The notes: generated by a model from the sequence alone, not told the origin. DNA of 19,714 bases from JBFJVD01 sp041624375 (GCA_041624375.1 JBFJVD010000023.1:1-19714); one strand, 5' to 3'. Positions 5,416 through 13,604 are shown, counted from the first letter of the stretch. Numbers and translations are program-made.

Positions 5416-8010
5416 ATGTCTGAAAGTTCGATTACCGAGCGAGCGCCAAGCGAACGCACGCGCGCATCGCTGGATCTGCTCTACGCGATCAGTCGCGAGC
5501 TCACCGCGCAGCTCGACCTGCGAGAGCTGCTCCAGCGGGTCCTCCAGCTGACCCTCGAAAATGTGGGCGCGGCCAGCGGCAGCATCCTGGTTCTCGATGA
5601 AGACGGCGATGTCGCCGAGGGCGCCCTTGCCTACGGTGGTCGGGTTCACAACCACACGGCCGATCAGCTGGCGGACACCTTCGAGCGCGGGCTCGCTGGC
5701 TGGGTTGTCGAGAACCGGAAGTCGGCGCTGGTCAAAAACACGAACGAGGACGAGCGCTGGCTCCGGCGCCCCAGTCTCGAAGCAGAAACAGCCGCCCGAT
5801 CGGCGATCAGCGTTCCGTTGCTCGCTCGCCACCGCGTCGTCGGTGCCCTCACGCTGGTGCATCCTACCGCCGGACGATTAACTGAAGACGACCTTGCTCT
5901 GCTGACGGTGATCGCGGATCAGGCGGGAATCGCCGTCGAGAACGCTCGCCTGTTCATGGCCGAGCAGGAGCGCCGCCGCTTTGCCTCAACGCTCCAGGAG
6001 ATCGCCCGCATTATCAGCTCGGCGCTTGAGCCCGAGCTGGTGTTCCCACAGGTGCTTGAGCAGCTTGAACGCCTCATCGAATACGACAGCGCCAGCATCT
6101 TTGTGGTTGAAGGCGACAGCCTGCGCCTGGTGGCGGCGCGCGGCTTTGAGGACAACGAAGCAATCATCGGCCTCAGCCTTCCACTGACCCAGGAGATGCT
6201 AGCCTCCCGCATGCTGGAGAGCGGCGAACTGATGCTGGTGGACGACGTCCAAACAGAATCCGCCTGGCTGCGCACCGACGCGCTGCCGGAGGGTGGGCGC
6301 ATCCGCAGCTGGATCGGAGCCCCGCTGGTCGTTCGAGAGCGCGTGATGGGGCTGCTCAATGTGGACAGCCACCACCCCGGCACGTACGGTCCCAGGGACG
6401 TGGAGGTCGTCGGCGCGTTCGCCACGCACGCTGCCACGGCGATCTCCAATGCCCAGTTGTTTGCCGAGAGCCAGCAACAGCTCGACGCCACCGTGTCGCT
6501 CGCCGAAACCGCGCGGGTGGTGACCGCCAGCCTCGAGTTGGGCGAGGTGCTGCAGCGGATTCTCCTGCAGACGATCCGGGCGCTCTCCGTGGAGTCCGCA
6601 TCGCTGGCGCTGATCGATGAGGAGACCGGCGACCTGATCTTCAAGGTCGCGATCGGGGAGGGGGCGGAGGCCCTGATTGGCTACCGGCTGCCGCGCGGGG
6701 AAGGGATCGCCGGCTGGGTCGCCGAACATGGCGAAGTCCAGGTGGTGCCCAATGTGAAGGAGGACGCTCGCTTCCACGATAACGTCGATAAGGAGATCGG
6801 CTTCGACACTCGCGTGCTGGCCTGTGTTCCCATCAGGGTGCAACGTGAGACGATCGGGGTGCTCGAGGCCATCAATCCAAAGCGAGGCGAGTTCACGCCG
6901 GAGTCCGTCGAGCTGCTCAAAGGGATTGCGGGACTCGCCGGTACAGCGATTTCTCACGCCCAGCTGTTCGCCGAAACGCAGGCCGCTCGTCAGCGGTATG
7001 CCGGTCTGTTCGAAGACAACGTTGACCCGATCCTGCTCACCGATCTCACGGGTGAGATTTCCGATGCCAACAACCGGGCCGAGGCGTTTCTCGGCTATGA
7101 GCGTTCGGAGCTGCTCGGGCAGGCCGTTCTTGGGTTGCACGCGCCGGTGGACTCCGAGGAGCCTCTCGTCGATCTGGAACAACTGAACCCCGGTCAATCG
7201 GCCTCCTACGAGGCGCACGCCAGCCATCAGAGCGGCCAGCGGCTGCCGGTGGAAGTCCATGTGAAGCGGATCGATATTGAGAAACAGCCCTTCCTGCAAT
7301 GGATCCTGCGCGACATTTCCGAGCGCCTGGCGCTCGATGAGCTGCGCACCGATCTGACCTCGATGATCTTCCACGACTTGCGCTCGCCGCTCGGCAACGT
7401 TATCTCCAGCCTTGAGGTCCTGCAGGCGTCACTGCCGAAGGATGATGAGACCGTTCAATCGGTGCTGGCGATCGCCATTCGCTCAAGCCGTCGCACCTCC
7501 AGGCTGGTGGAATCGCTGCTCGACCTCGGACAGCTGGAAACCGGTCAGGCGGTGCTGCACAAGTCGGCGGCGTCGATTGGAGCCCTAATCGCCGACGCGG
7601 TGGAGGAGGTCCATCCGGTGGCTGAAGCCAAAGGACATATGCTTCAGTTCGAGCTCGACCCGGCCCTGGAGCCGATCGAGGTCGATGGTGAGATGATCCG
7701 CCGGGTGGTGATTAACCTGCTGGAAAACGCGATCAAATATACGCCGGTGGGCGGCCAGATTCATGTTTCGGCCGCCGTTGAGGAGGCGGCGCTTCGGGTG
7801 AGCGTGCGGGATACCGGCCCCGGAATCCGGCCCGAAGATCGCCAGCGGGTGTTCAACAAGTTCGCCCGCGTCCAGGAAGAGGGGCGCCCCAAAGGGTTGG
7901 GACTCGGTCTGGCGTTCTGCCGCCTGGCGATCGAAGCTCACGAGGGCCGGATCTGGGTCGAGAGCGACGAAGGCGGTGGTTCCACCTTTTCCTTCAACCT
8001 GCCTCGCTAA
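5416..8010 (+). CDS. cytoplasmic sensor histidine kinase, GAF-GAF-GAF-PAS-HisKA-HATPase
   Basis: An 864-residue kinase from ATG 5416; an in-frame ATG at 5377 would add 13 residues, and neither start has a strong Shine-Dalgarno. Three tandem GAF domains lie at about 34-180, 204-352 and 373-521, each ending in an NARLF/NAQLF/HAQLF helix. A PAS domain follows at about 527-641, starting RYAGLFEDNVDPILLTD. The HisKA H-box MIFHDLRSPLGNV carries the phospho-acceptor His653. The ATPase domain has the N-box NLLENAIKYTP (about 766), G1 DTGPGI (about 799), F-box VFNKFARVQ and G2 GLGLGLAF (about 828). There is no membrane segment, HAMP or receiver domain, so it senses an internal signal, and no response regulator gene is nearby. 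Ligands of the GAF domains are not predictable here. Confidence 0.93.
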   Translation: MSESSITERAPSERTRASLDLLYAISRELTAQLDLRELLQRVLQLTLENVGAASGSILVLDEDGDVAEGALAYGGRVHNHTADQLADTFERGLAGWVVENRKSALVKNTNEDERWLRRPSLEAETAARSAISVPLLARHRVVGALTLVHPTAGRLTEDDLALLTVIADQAGIAVENARLFMAEQERRRFASTLQEIARIISSALEPELVFPQVLEQLERLIEYDSASIFVVEGDSLRLVAARGFEDNEAIIGLSLPLTQEMLASRMLESGELMLVDDVQTESAWLRTDALPEGGRIRSWIGAPLVVRERVMGLLNVDSHHPGTYGPRDVEVVGAFATHAATAISNAQLFAESQQQLDATVSLAETARVVTASLELGEVLQRILLQTIRALSVESASLALIDEETGDLIFKVAIGEGAEALIGYRLPRGEGIAGWVAEHGEVQVVPNVKEDARFHDNVDKEIGFDTRVLACVPIRVQRETIGVLEAINPKRGEFTPESVELLKGIAGLAGTAISHAQLFAETQAARQRYAGLFEDNVDPILLTDLTGEISDANNRAEAFLGYERSELLGQAVLGLHAPVDSEEPLVDLEQLNPGQSASYEAHASHQSGQRLPVEVHVKRIDIEKQPFLQWILRDISERLALDELRTDLTSMIFHDLRSPLGNVISSLEVLQASLPKDDETVQSVLAIAIRSSRRTSRLVESLLDLGQLETGQAVLHKSAASIGALIADAVEEVHPVAEAKGHMLQFELDPALEPIEVDGEMIRRVVINLLENAIKYTPVGGQIHVSAAVEEAALRVSVRDTGPGIRPEDRQRVFNKFARVQEEGRPKGLGLGLAFCRLAIEAHEGRIWVESDEGGGSTFSFNLPR

Positions 8011-8045
8011 GTGCCCCTGCAGTCCCGACAGAATCGGAAGGCGTG

Positions 8046-8885
8046 ATGCGGCGGCTCGCGACCAAAATCTTCATTGAACATGCGTATGACGGTCTCTACA
8101 TCGGCGGCGTTGCCGGGGAGAAGAGCGTGCTGTTGATCGATTCGCCGCTGAGGACGGAGGACGCACGCGACTGGCTCAACCTGATCTCTGCGGAGTATGG
8201 GGAGCCGCGCTACATGGTGCTGCTCGATCAGCATCCAGACCGGGTATTGGGGGCGCGCGGCCTGGAGATCCATCGGGTGGCGCATGAGAAGACACGCCAG
8301 GTGATGAGCGGCTGGCCCGATAGCTTCAAAGGCGGCGCCAACCCGATCGGGTCGGAAGCCGACCGCATCAAGCGCATCACCGGTGTCACCCGCGCAGTGC
8401 CCGAAATCTCCTTCGCTGATGAGATGATGATCTACCTCGGCGACCGTCGGGTGATCCTGCGCCATCAGCCCGGACCGACAGCCGGTGCAGCCTGGGTGGT
8501 CCTACCCGAAGATAAAACCCTGTTCATTGGCGACGCCGTGACCGTCGCCGAGCCTCCCTACCTGGGCGAGGCGGAAATTGAGCATTGGCTGGCGCTGCTT
8601 GACGAACTCCGCTCTCCACAGCACGAGAGTTACCGCCTCATTTCATCCCGCGACGGTCTGGTGGATCGGGAAGCGGTCAACAAGATGGCCCGTTTCCTGC
8701 GCAAGATCCCCTTCCGCATCGAGCGGATGGAATCGCGCGTCGACCCGCTTGCCGCGGCCACGACCATCGCGGAAGAACTGCTCGAGGACTTCAACATCCA
8801 GCCCTCGAGGCGGCCGATGGCACGCTTGCGGCTTGAAGCTGGCCTGCAACGCCTCTTCCGGCGCAAGTACCCCACAGACGAGTAG
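8046..8885 (+). CDS. metallo-beta-lactamase-fold protein with degenerate metal site
   Basis: A 279-residue protein. ATG 8046 is preferred over GTG 8043 because GGAAGG (8036-8041) is four bases away. The layout follows the metallo-beta-lactamase fold: SVLLIDSPL (27-35), VLLDQHPDRVLG (58-69) at the place of the HxHxDH motif, RHQPGPTAG (139-147) at the place of PGHTxG, and TLFIGDAV (158-165) carrying the bridging Asp. Compared with the canonical ligands, His63, Asp65 and Asp163 remain, while the first His is Asp61, the DH His is Arg66 and the PGHT His is Pro144. The last ligand appears lost in SRDG (201-204). A normal dinuclear centre is therefore unlikely. The C-terminal 60 residues are a basic helical extension. 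It starts 35 bases after the kinase stop and is probably in the same transcript. Confidence 0.72.
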   Translation: MRRLATKIFIEHAYDGLYIGGVAGEKSVLLIDSPLRTEDARDWLNLISAEYGEPRYMVLLDQHPDRVLGARGLEIHRVAHEKTRQVMSGWPDSFKGGANPIGSEADRIKRITGVTRAVPEISFADEMMIYLGDRRVILRHQPGPTAGAAWVVLPEDKTLFIGDAVTVAEPPYLGEAEIEHWLALLDELRSPQHESYRLISSRDGLVDREAVNKMARFLRKIPFRIERMESRVDPLAAATTIAEELLEDFNIQPSRRPMARLRLEAGLQRLFRRKYPTDE

Positions 8886-8948
8886 GCTTTTTGGTCCAGT
8901 CCGTACGCCTCGGGAAAGGAACGCCCACGCGCCTGGCGCAGGTCTCTC

Positions 8949-10001
8949 ATGAGCTATGCCCCGATCGTTGAATGGATGCGCGGTGACTGGGTTGAATCGG
9001 TTCATGCCGGCGCGGTCGCGGTTTGCGACCCTCAGGGAGCTCTGCTCGCCTGGCATGGCGACCCGCAGGCCGCCACCTTTCTGCGATCCTCCGCAAAGCC
9101 GCTTCAGGTACTACCGCTCCTCACCACAGGCGCAGCTGAGCATTTCGGTCTGAATGATGCTGAGATCGCCGTCGCCTGCGCCTCCCATTCCGGCACGGAC
9201 GGGCACGTTGAAGCCGTACGCTCGATCTTGGACCGGGCCGGGCTCGAAGAAGCGCAGCTACAATGCGGCTCCCATCCGCCATACGACCCGGAGACAAGGC
9301 GTGCGCTGCGACAGCGTGGCGAGCAGCCCACTCCGATCCGACACAATTGCTCGGGGAAGCACGCCGGAATGCTCATGCTGGCGAAGTATCTCGGGCTGCC
9401 GCCGTCGAACTATCTCGATCGCGAACAGGAAGTCCAGCAGCGTATCTTGAACGCGGTGGCTGTCGTCGGCTCCGTCCCCGAAGCGGAGATCCGCGTCGCG
9501 ATCGATGGCTGTTCGGCGCCCAATTTCGCCCTGCCGATCCGCAACGCGGCCTTGGCTTTTGCCCGCCTGGCCGAGCCCGGCGGGTTGATGGATCCCTATC
9601 CTGCGGCCTGTCGCAGGGTGTTCGCCGCAATGACCGCGCACCCTTCACTCGTCGGTGGACCAGGACGCCTCGACACCCGCTTGATGGAAGCTGCACCAGG
9701 AAGGCTGCTCGCAAAAGGCGGCGCCGAGGCGTACCACACGCTGGCGCTCAAGCCCGGCGCCTCGTTGCGCGCACCGGGCGCTCTCGGCGTAGCGCTCAAG
9801 ATCGCGGACGGCGCAAGCCGGCCGGTCGCGCCGGTGGTGCTTGCGATGCTCGAGCAGCTGGAGGTCTTCGCGCCCGAAGAGATAGAGGCGCTCGGCGACC
9901 TGGCGACGGCGACGCTCACCAACCATCGTGGGCTTGAGGTGGGCAAATTGAATGTGTTGCTCCGGCTGGGGATCGGGGAGCCCCCGGCGGGGGCGGCATG
10001 A
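8949..10001 (+). CDS. L-asparaginase II, zinc-type (PF06089 family)
   Basis: A 350-residue enzyme expected to hydrolyse L-asparagine to aspartate and ammonia in the cytosol. It belongs to the thermolabile asparaginase II family exemplified by Rhizobium etli ReAV, unrelated to the E. coli AnsA/AnsB fold. Family blocks are RSSAKPLQ (46-53), ASHSGTDGH (78-86), RHNCSGKHAGML (131-142) and DGCSAPNFALP (186-196). From what I recall of ReAV, catalytic Ser48, Lys51 and Ser80 and zinc ligands Cys135, Lys138 and Cys189 correspond here to Ser47, Lys50, Ser79, Cys134, Lys137 and Cys188, an exact offset of one. All are present. The start ATG has only a weak AGG at 8940-8942. The stop overlaps the rsmG start by four bases (ATGA), implying translational coupling. 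Confidence 0.92.
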   Translation: MSYAPIVEWMRGDWVESVHAGAVAVCDPQGALLAWHGDPQAATFLRSSAKPLQVLPLLTTGAAEHFGLNDAEIAVACASHSGTDGHVEAVRSILDRAGLEEAQLQCGSHPPYDPETRRALRQRGEQPTPIRHNCSGKHAGMLMLAKYLGLPPSNYLDREQEVQQRILNAVAVVGSVPEAEIRVAIDGCSAPNFALPIRNAALAFARLAEPGGLMDPYPAACRRVFAAMTAHPSLVGGPGRLDTRLMEAAPGRLLAKGGAEAYHTLALKPGASLRAPGALGVALKIADGASRPVAPVVLAMLEQLEVFAPEEIEALGDLATATLTNHRGLEVGKLNVLLRLGIGEPPAGAA

Positions 10002-10720
10002 GCACAGTCGACCTTCCTGCACTGGTGCAGGCGCAGCTGGGCATCGAGCTGACGCCAGGTCAGATTAAAGCGTTCGATGTCTACGCGGCGGAGTTGTCAG
10101 CCTGGAACCAACGCTTCAACCTGACGGCGATCACCGATCCTGATGAGGTGCGAATCAAGCACTTCCTGGACTCCCTTACCTGCCTTCTGGCGATGGGCCG
10201 GTCACCGGCAGGGCGGATCGTCGACATCGGAACAGGCGCAGGGTTTCCGGGGCTGCCCTTGAAGATCCTCTGTCCCCGGCTGTCGCTCACCCTGATTGAG
10301 TCCGTTGAAAAGAAGGCTGATTTCTGCCACCATATGGTCGACGTGCTTGGGTTGTCCCGGGTCGAGGTGCTCCACGCACGCGCAGAGACGGTGGCGCATC
10401 TGCCAGTACATCGGGCGTCGTACGATTGGGCGGTGGCGCGCGCGGTGGCTGCGCTGCCTGTGCTGCTTGAATACCTGCTGCCTTTCCTACGGGTGGGGGG
10501 TGCGGCCGTGGCCCAGAAGGGCGACACCGCGCCAGCGGAGGTGGCTTCAGCGGATGAGGCGCTGCAGCTGCTGGGCGGGGCCGTTGAGCGGCTGATCCCG
10601 GTGGAGCTGCCGCAAGTCGTGGAAAAGCGGTACCTCGTCGTGGTGTCGAAGGTGGCGGCCACGCCGGAGGGCTACCCGCGGCGGCCGGGCGTCCCTGCAA
10701 AACGGCCCCTCGGCGCCTGA
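9998..10720 (+). CDS. rsmG: 16S rRNA (guanine-527 N7)-methyltransferase RsmG
   Basis: A 240-residue protein that transfers a methyl group from S-adenosylmethionine to N7 of G527 in 16S rRNA; loss of this mark is a known route to low-level streptomycin resistance. Recognisable blocks are YAAELSAWNQRFNLTAI (29-45), IKHFLDSL (53-60) and the SAM-binding loop IVDIGTGAGFPGLPLKI (74-90). LIESVEKKADF and the AVARAVA segment follow in the usual order. The length is normal for the family. The gene begins inside the asparaginase stop codon (ATGA) and converges with recF 48 bases downstream, with a hairpin between them. Here rsmG is the last gene of a kinase-led block rather than beside mnmG, where it is often found. 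Confidence 0.96.
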   Translation: MSTVDLPALVQAQLGIELTPGQIKAFDVYAAELSAWNQRFNLTAITDPDEVRIKHFLDSLTCLLAMGRSPAGRIVDIGTGAGFPGLPLKILCPRLSLTLIESVEKKADFCHHMVDVLGLSRVEVLHARAETVAHLPVHRASYDWAVARAVAALPVLLEYLLPFLRVGGAAVAQKGDTAPAEVASADEALQLLGGAVERLIPVELPQVVEKRYLVVVSKVAATPEGYPRRPGVPAKRPLGA

Positions 10721-10730
10721 GTCCTTCCCC

Positions 10731-10757
10731 GCCGGTCGACACGTAGGGTCGGCCGGC
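10731..10757. terminator. hairpin between convergent rsmG and recF
   Basis: GCCGGTCGAC (10731-10740) pairs with GTCGGCCGGC (10748-10757), ten pairs including one G-U on the plus strand (A-C mismatch on the other), with a seven-base loop. It fills most of the 48-base gap between the two convergent stops. It may terminate both transcripts, although neither side has a clear T tract. Confidence 0.5.
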
Positions 10758-10768
10758 AAGCCCGCGCA

Positions 10769-12004
10769 TCAGGCCGCGGTGCTGGAACCCTCATCCGCAA
10801 GCGGCGCCAGTTTTCCCCCAGAAATCTGCCAAATGGTGGCCTGTTCGCGAAAACCGGCATGAAACAGGGCCAGATCGGCCGAGGTGAGAATCGTCTGCTG
10901 CATGTCACCGACACGCTCGAGAAGATCCCGCCGCCGGACCGTGTCGAGCTCCGACAGCACTTCGTCGAGCAGCAGCACGGGATCTTCCCCGCTGCGGCGT
11001 CGCAACCACTCCACCTCCGCCAGCTTGAGGGCAAGCATCGCCGTCCGGTTCTGCCCCCGCGAACCATACGGATGCAGATCGATCCCGTTTGAGAGGAAGC
11101 GGAAGTCGTCGCGCTGCGGACCCGTGAGCGTCATGCCCTGCGCGATCTCGTCTCGCCGGCTGCGTTCAAGGGCGCGCAGCAAGCCGTCTCGGATCTCGGC
11201 ATGACCGATGCTGGTTCGATCGAGCGGGACGTCGAGTGGAAGCCCGAGCTGACCTTGCGGCTGGGGGAGCGGATCGTATGCCGGCTGGTACTCCAGCCGT
11301 AGGGCTTCCTTGCGGCGGGTGAGATCGTGGTGAATGGGCGCGGCGAGCTGCTCCAGTTCGTCCAGCGCCAAGGCCCGGGCGCGAATTAGGGTCGCGGCCT
11401 GTTCGCTTAGGCGCTCATTCCAGAAGGCCAGCTCCTCATCGCCGCTGCTCGGACGTTCCTGAAGCAGCTTCAGCAGGGCGTTGCGCTGGGAGAGCACCTT
11501 GCCGTAGGCGCTCAAGGCCTCGGCATACGCGGCATCGGCTTGGGAAATGATGGCGTCGAGGTGACGCCGGCGGTGGGCCGGCGATCCATCGACAATGCGC
11601 GTGTCCTGGGGCAGGAACAGCACGGCGTTGAAGACCGCTGCCAGTTCGCTCACCCTGCGTTTCACCCCATTGAGCAGCACTTCCTTGCGCAGCCGGCGGT
11701 CTGCTCCCGGACTGCTTGCTTCAAGCAGCAGCCGGATCTCGATCCGCTGGAGGCGGTCGCCGCGCCGCACCTCGCCCACGATGCGGGCGAAGGGCGAGGC
11801 GGATTGAAGCGCAAGGAAATTGATCAGCTCGCGGTCGCTGGTCGTGTGCGCCGAGCCGGCGCCAGTGAGGTAGTAGATCGCTTCGAGCAGGCTGGTTTTG
11901 CCCTGCGCGTTGGCGCCGATCAGCAGCGTGAGTCCTGCCGGAAAAGCCGATTCGAGGCGGGCGAAGTTGCGGAAGTTGGTCAGGGATAGGTGGGTCAGGT
12001 GCAT
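10769..12004 (-). CDS. recF: DNA replication and repair protein RecF
   Basis: A 411-residue SMC-like ATPase that binds gapped DNA with RecO and RecR and helps load RecA. The start MHLTHLSLTNFRNF is the typical RecF N-terminus, so I chose ATG at 12004 rather than the longer open frame reaching 12073. Walker A is GANAQGKTS (30-38), the ABC-type signature lies in GSRGQNRTAMLALKLAE, and Walker B is LLLDEVLSELD with Asp347 and Glu348. The arm region contains DTRIVDGSPAHRRRHLD, also usual for RecF. An extended -10 promoter ends 10 bases before the ATG, so translation is probably leaderless or nearly so. The gene stands apart from dnaA, dnaN and gyrB, its classic neighbours. Confidence 0.95.
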   Translation of the reverse strand: MHLTHLSLTNFRNFARLESAFPAGLTLLIGANAQGKTSLLEAIYYLTGAGSAHTTSDRELINFLALQSASPFARIVGEVRRGDRLQRIEIRLLLEASSPGADRRLRKEVLLNGVKRRVSELAAVFNAVLFLPQDTRIVDGSPAHRRRHLDAIISQADAAYAEALSAYGKVLSQRNALLKLLQERPSSGDEELAFWNERLSEQAATLIRARALALDELEQLAAPIHHDLTRRKEALRLEYQPAYDPLPQPQGQLGLPLDVPLDRTSIGHAEIRDGLLRALERSRRDEIAQGMTLTGPQRDDFRFLSNGIDLHPYGSRGQNRTAMLALKLAEVEWLRRRSGEDPVLLLDEVLSELDTVRRRDLLERVGDMQQTILTSADLALFHAGFREQATIWQISGGKLAPLADEGSSTAA

Positions 12005-12014
12005 CGACGGCTGG

Positions 12015-12023
12015 ATTGTAGCA
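12015..12023 (-). promoter_or_regulatory. extended -10 promoter of recF
   Basis: On the minus strand this reads TGC-TACAAT inside GTGCTACAATC, the same 11-mer found before the cNMP/bPH2 gene. No good -35 is visible. The -10 ends 10 bases before the recF ATG, which leaves a leader of only a few bases. It lies just past the stop codon of the upstream phosphoesterase gene. Confidence 0.6.
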
Positions 12024-12029
12024 CAGGCG

Positions 12030-12992
12030 TTATTCGCGCCCTGCTGGCGGAGCGCCGTGGCAGCTAGTGCCATCAGCGTCCTGAAAGCTTCCCCCCTCGA
12101 CCGGCACGAACATCCAGTCGTAGCTGCGTGGATGGAGCGTCAGCAAGAGCACGCCATATTCGGTGTTGTTCCGGACCTGGCTGTTGGGGTGGACAAGCCG
12201 CTGGAAGGGATAGAGGCTCCTGCCGCCAGTGCCCACGATGAACTGGCGGATGCCAAAGGCCGGATCATCAACACCGTCTGCGTCGTGCGGCGCGTAGCGC
12301 TCATAAAGATGGTCGTGCCCATTGAGGACGACATCGACCCCAAAGGCATAGAGCAACTGCCAGATGTCGCCCATCCCCGGATCGCCGCTGTTGAACTCGC
12401 TTGAGGTGAACTGGGGGTGATGCCAGTATGCCAGCTGGCAGTAGGCTGAGCTCGCCGCCAGCGCCGAACGCAGCCACTGGTGCTGCGCCGACCCGACGGA
12501 ACAGCCCCCGATTTCCTCGCAGTTGCTGTTGAGGACCAGGATGAGCCAGTTGCCCAGCTCATAGCTGTAGTAGCCGCGCGCCGGGTCACCGGCAGCCGGG
12601 CCGAAGTAAGCATAGTAGGCGGCGGCGCCCGGCGTGCGATATTCGTGATTGCCAACTGCGGGCCGGGCGCGCGACCGTTGCGCGTCCCAGGCAGGCTTGT
12701 AGCAATTCTCAAATTCGGCAGTGGAGCCCACCTCGTAAACTACATCGCCGAGGATCGCCAGCGTCCCCGGCAGACGGGCGACAACCTGGGCTACGGCTTC
12801 ATCATGTTCTGAGTCGCAGCTGGCGATGTCGCCGACTGCGATCAGCTTGACCTCAGGCGGAGGGACTCTCAGATCGGAGCCGGCGAACGGAACCTCCGCA
12901 GACACACCCAGCAGGGCCGGGCCCAGCGCGGCGACGGCATAACCCCCCAGGAGCAGTGCCGCGAGCGCAAGCCCGCTGACCCAGAGAGGCAT
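12030..12992 (-). CDS. membrane-anchored metallophosphoesterase, purple acid phosphatase-like
   Basis: A 320-residue calcineurin-like phosphoesterase. One hydrophobic segment at about 5-30 is a signal anchor or signal peptide, so the catalytic domain should be outside the membrane. The five metal-site motifs are present in order: VGDIASCD (Asp55), ILGDVVY (Asp83), VGNHEY (Asn115, His116), YWHHPQF, and NGHDHLYER near the C-terminus. The GDVVY and GHDHLYER forms resemble purple acid phosphatase-like and type 7 acid phosphatase proteins, and several Cys suggest disulfides. The start is uncertain: ATG 12992 is used, but GTG 13004 or an upstream TTG would give a more basic N-terminus. It follows def by 86 bases that contain an 18-bp palindrome. 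The likely reaction is phosphomonoester hydrolysis; the natural substrate is unknown. Confidence 0.87.
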   Translation of the reverse strand: MPLWVSGLALAALLLGGYAVAALGPALLGVSAEVPFAGSDLRVPPPEVKLIAVGDIASCDSEHDEAVAQVVARLPGTLAILGDVVYEVGSTAEFENCYKPAWDAQRSRARPAVGNHEYRTPGAAAYYAYFGPAAGDPARGYYSYELGNWLILVLNSNCEEIGGCSVGSAQHQWLRSALAASSAYCQLAYWHHPQFTSSEFNSGDPGMGDIWQLLYAFGVDVVLNGHDHLYERYAPHDADGVDDPAFGIRQFIVGTGGRSLYPFQRLVHPNSQVRNNTEYGVLLLTLHPRSYDWMFVPVEGGSFQDADGTSCHGAPPAGRE

Positions 12993-13057
12993 GTTGTGGC
13001 GCACATGTGGGTATTCCGGAAGCCGCTTTAAAGGGTTGCTCAACAGATTGATGGGGG

Positions 13058-13075
13058 CCGCCTCGATCGAGGCGG
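13058..13075. repeat. 18-bp perfect palindrome between def and phosphoesterase genes
   Basis: CCGCCTCGATCGAGGCGG reads the same on both strands, with 9-bp half-sites and no spacer. It lies four bases past the def stop and 65 bases before the phosphoesterase start. It could be an operator for a dimeric regulator, or the RNA could fold to a seven-pair stem with a four-base loop. No T tract follows on the minus strand, so a simple terminator is less likely. Confidence 0.5.
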
Positions 13076-13078
13076 GGC

Positions 13079-13603
13079 TCAGTCGGCGGCGATGGTTCCG
13101 GTTTGCTCTTCTTCGGGGCGCCAGACCTCTGTCGCCCGGTCGATGAAGAGCACCCCGTCCAGATGGTCGATTTCGTGCTGGAAGATGCGGGCCAGCCACC
13201 CCTGCGCCCTCACGCGGTAGGTATCCCCTTGCCGGTTGGTGGCCTGCACCGTCACCGACGAGTACCTTTCGACATCGCCGGCGAGGCCCGGCAGCGAGAG
13301 GCAGCCTTCAACGCCGCTCTCTACCTCGCGATCGTGCCGTACGATCACTGGGTTGATAGCGACGTAAAGCTGGGGCGGCTTGGGTGGCGCATCCGGATCT
13401 TCGCTTGGCTCGGTGTACTCGATGACGATCAGCCGCTGCGGCACGCCGACCTGCGGGGCGGCCAGGCCGACCCCAGGGGCGGCCCGCATGGTTTCGATCA
13501 TGTCGTCGATCAACACCTGCAGCTCAGGGGTCAGCGCGCGAACCTTACGGGCTTTCGAACGCAGGATCGGATCCGGCGGGGTTACGATCGGACGCAGAGC
13601 CAT
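13079..13603 (-). CDS. def: peptide deformylase
   Basis: A 174-residue metalloenzyme that removes the N-formyl group from nascent proteins. All three family motifs are present: GVGLAAPQ (44-51), EGCLSLPG (99-106, metal ligand Cys101) and QHEIDHLDG (142-150, ligands His143 and His147, catalytic Glu144). The start MALRPIVTPPDPILR is typical, so I use ATG 13603 rather than a longer open frame to 13651. The ATG lies one base after the stop of the upstream cNMP/bPH2 gene, and there is no strong Shine-Dalgarno, implying translational coupling. A short insert, EPSEDPDAPPKPPQ (65-78), is Pro- and acid-rich and is a common variable spot. def is not next to fmt here. Confidence 0.96.
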   Translation of the reverse strand: MALRPIVTPPDPILRSKARKVRALTPELQVLIDDMIETMRAAPGVGLAAPQVGVPQRLIVIEYTEPSEDPDAPPKPPQLYVAINPVIVRHDREVESGVEGCLSLPGLAGDVERYSSVTVQATNRQGDTYRVRAQGWLARIFQHEIDHLDGVLFIDRATEVWRPEEEQTGTIAAD

Positions 13604-13604
13604 C

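Noticed and set aside
6199..7374. A 391-codon minus-strand open frame inside the kinase gene
   Set aside because: The plus strand here encodes GAF and PAS domains in order; the antisense product has no domain and no start signal.
12993..13199. N-terminal extension of the phosphoesterase through def
   Set aside because: The frame is open to 13199, but this part is antiparallel in meaning to nothing and simply overlaps the def coding region in another frame; the hydrophobic N-terminus begins at or just before 12992.
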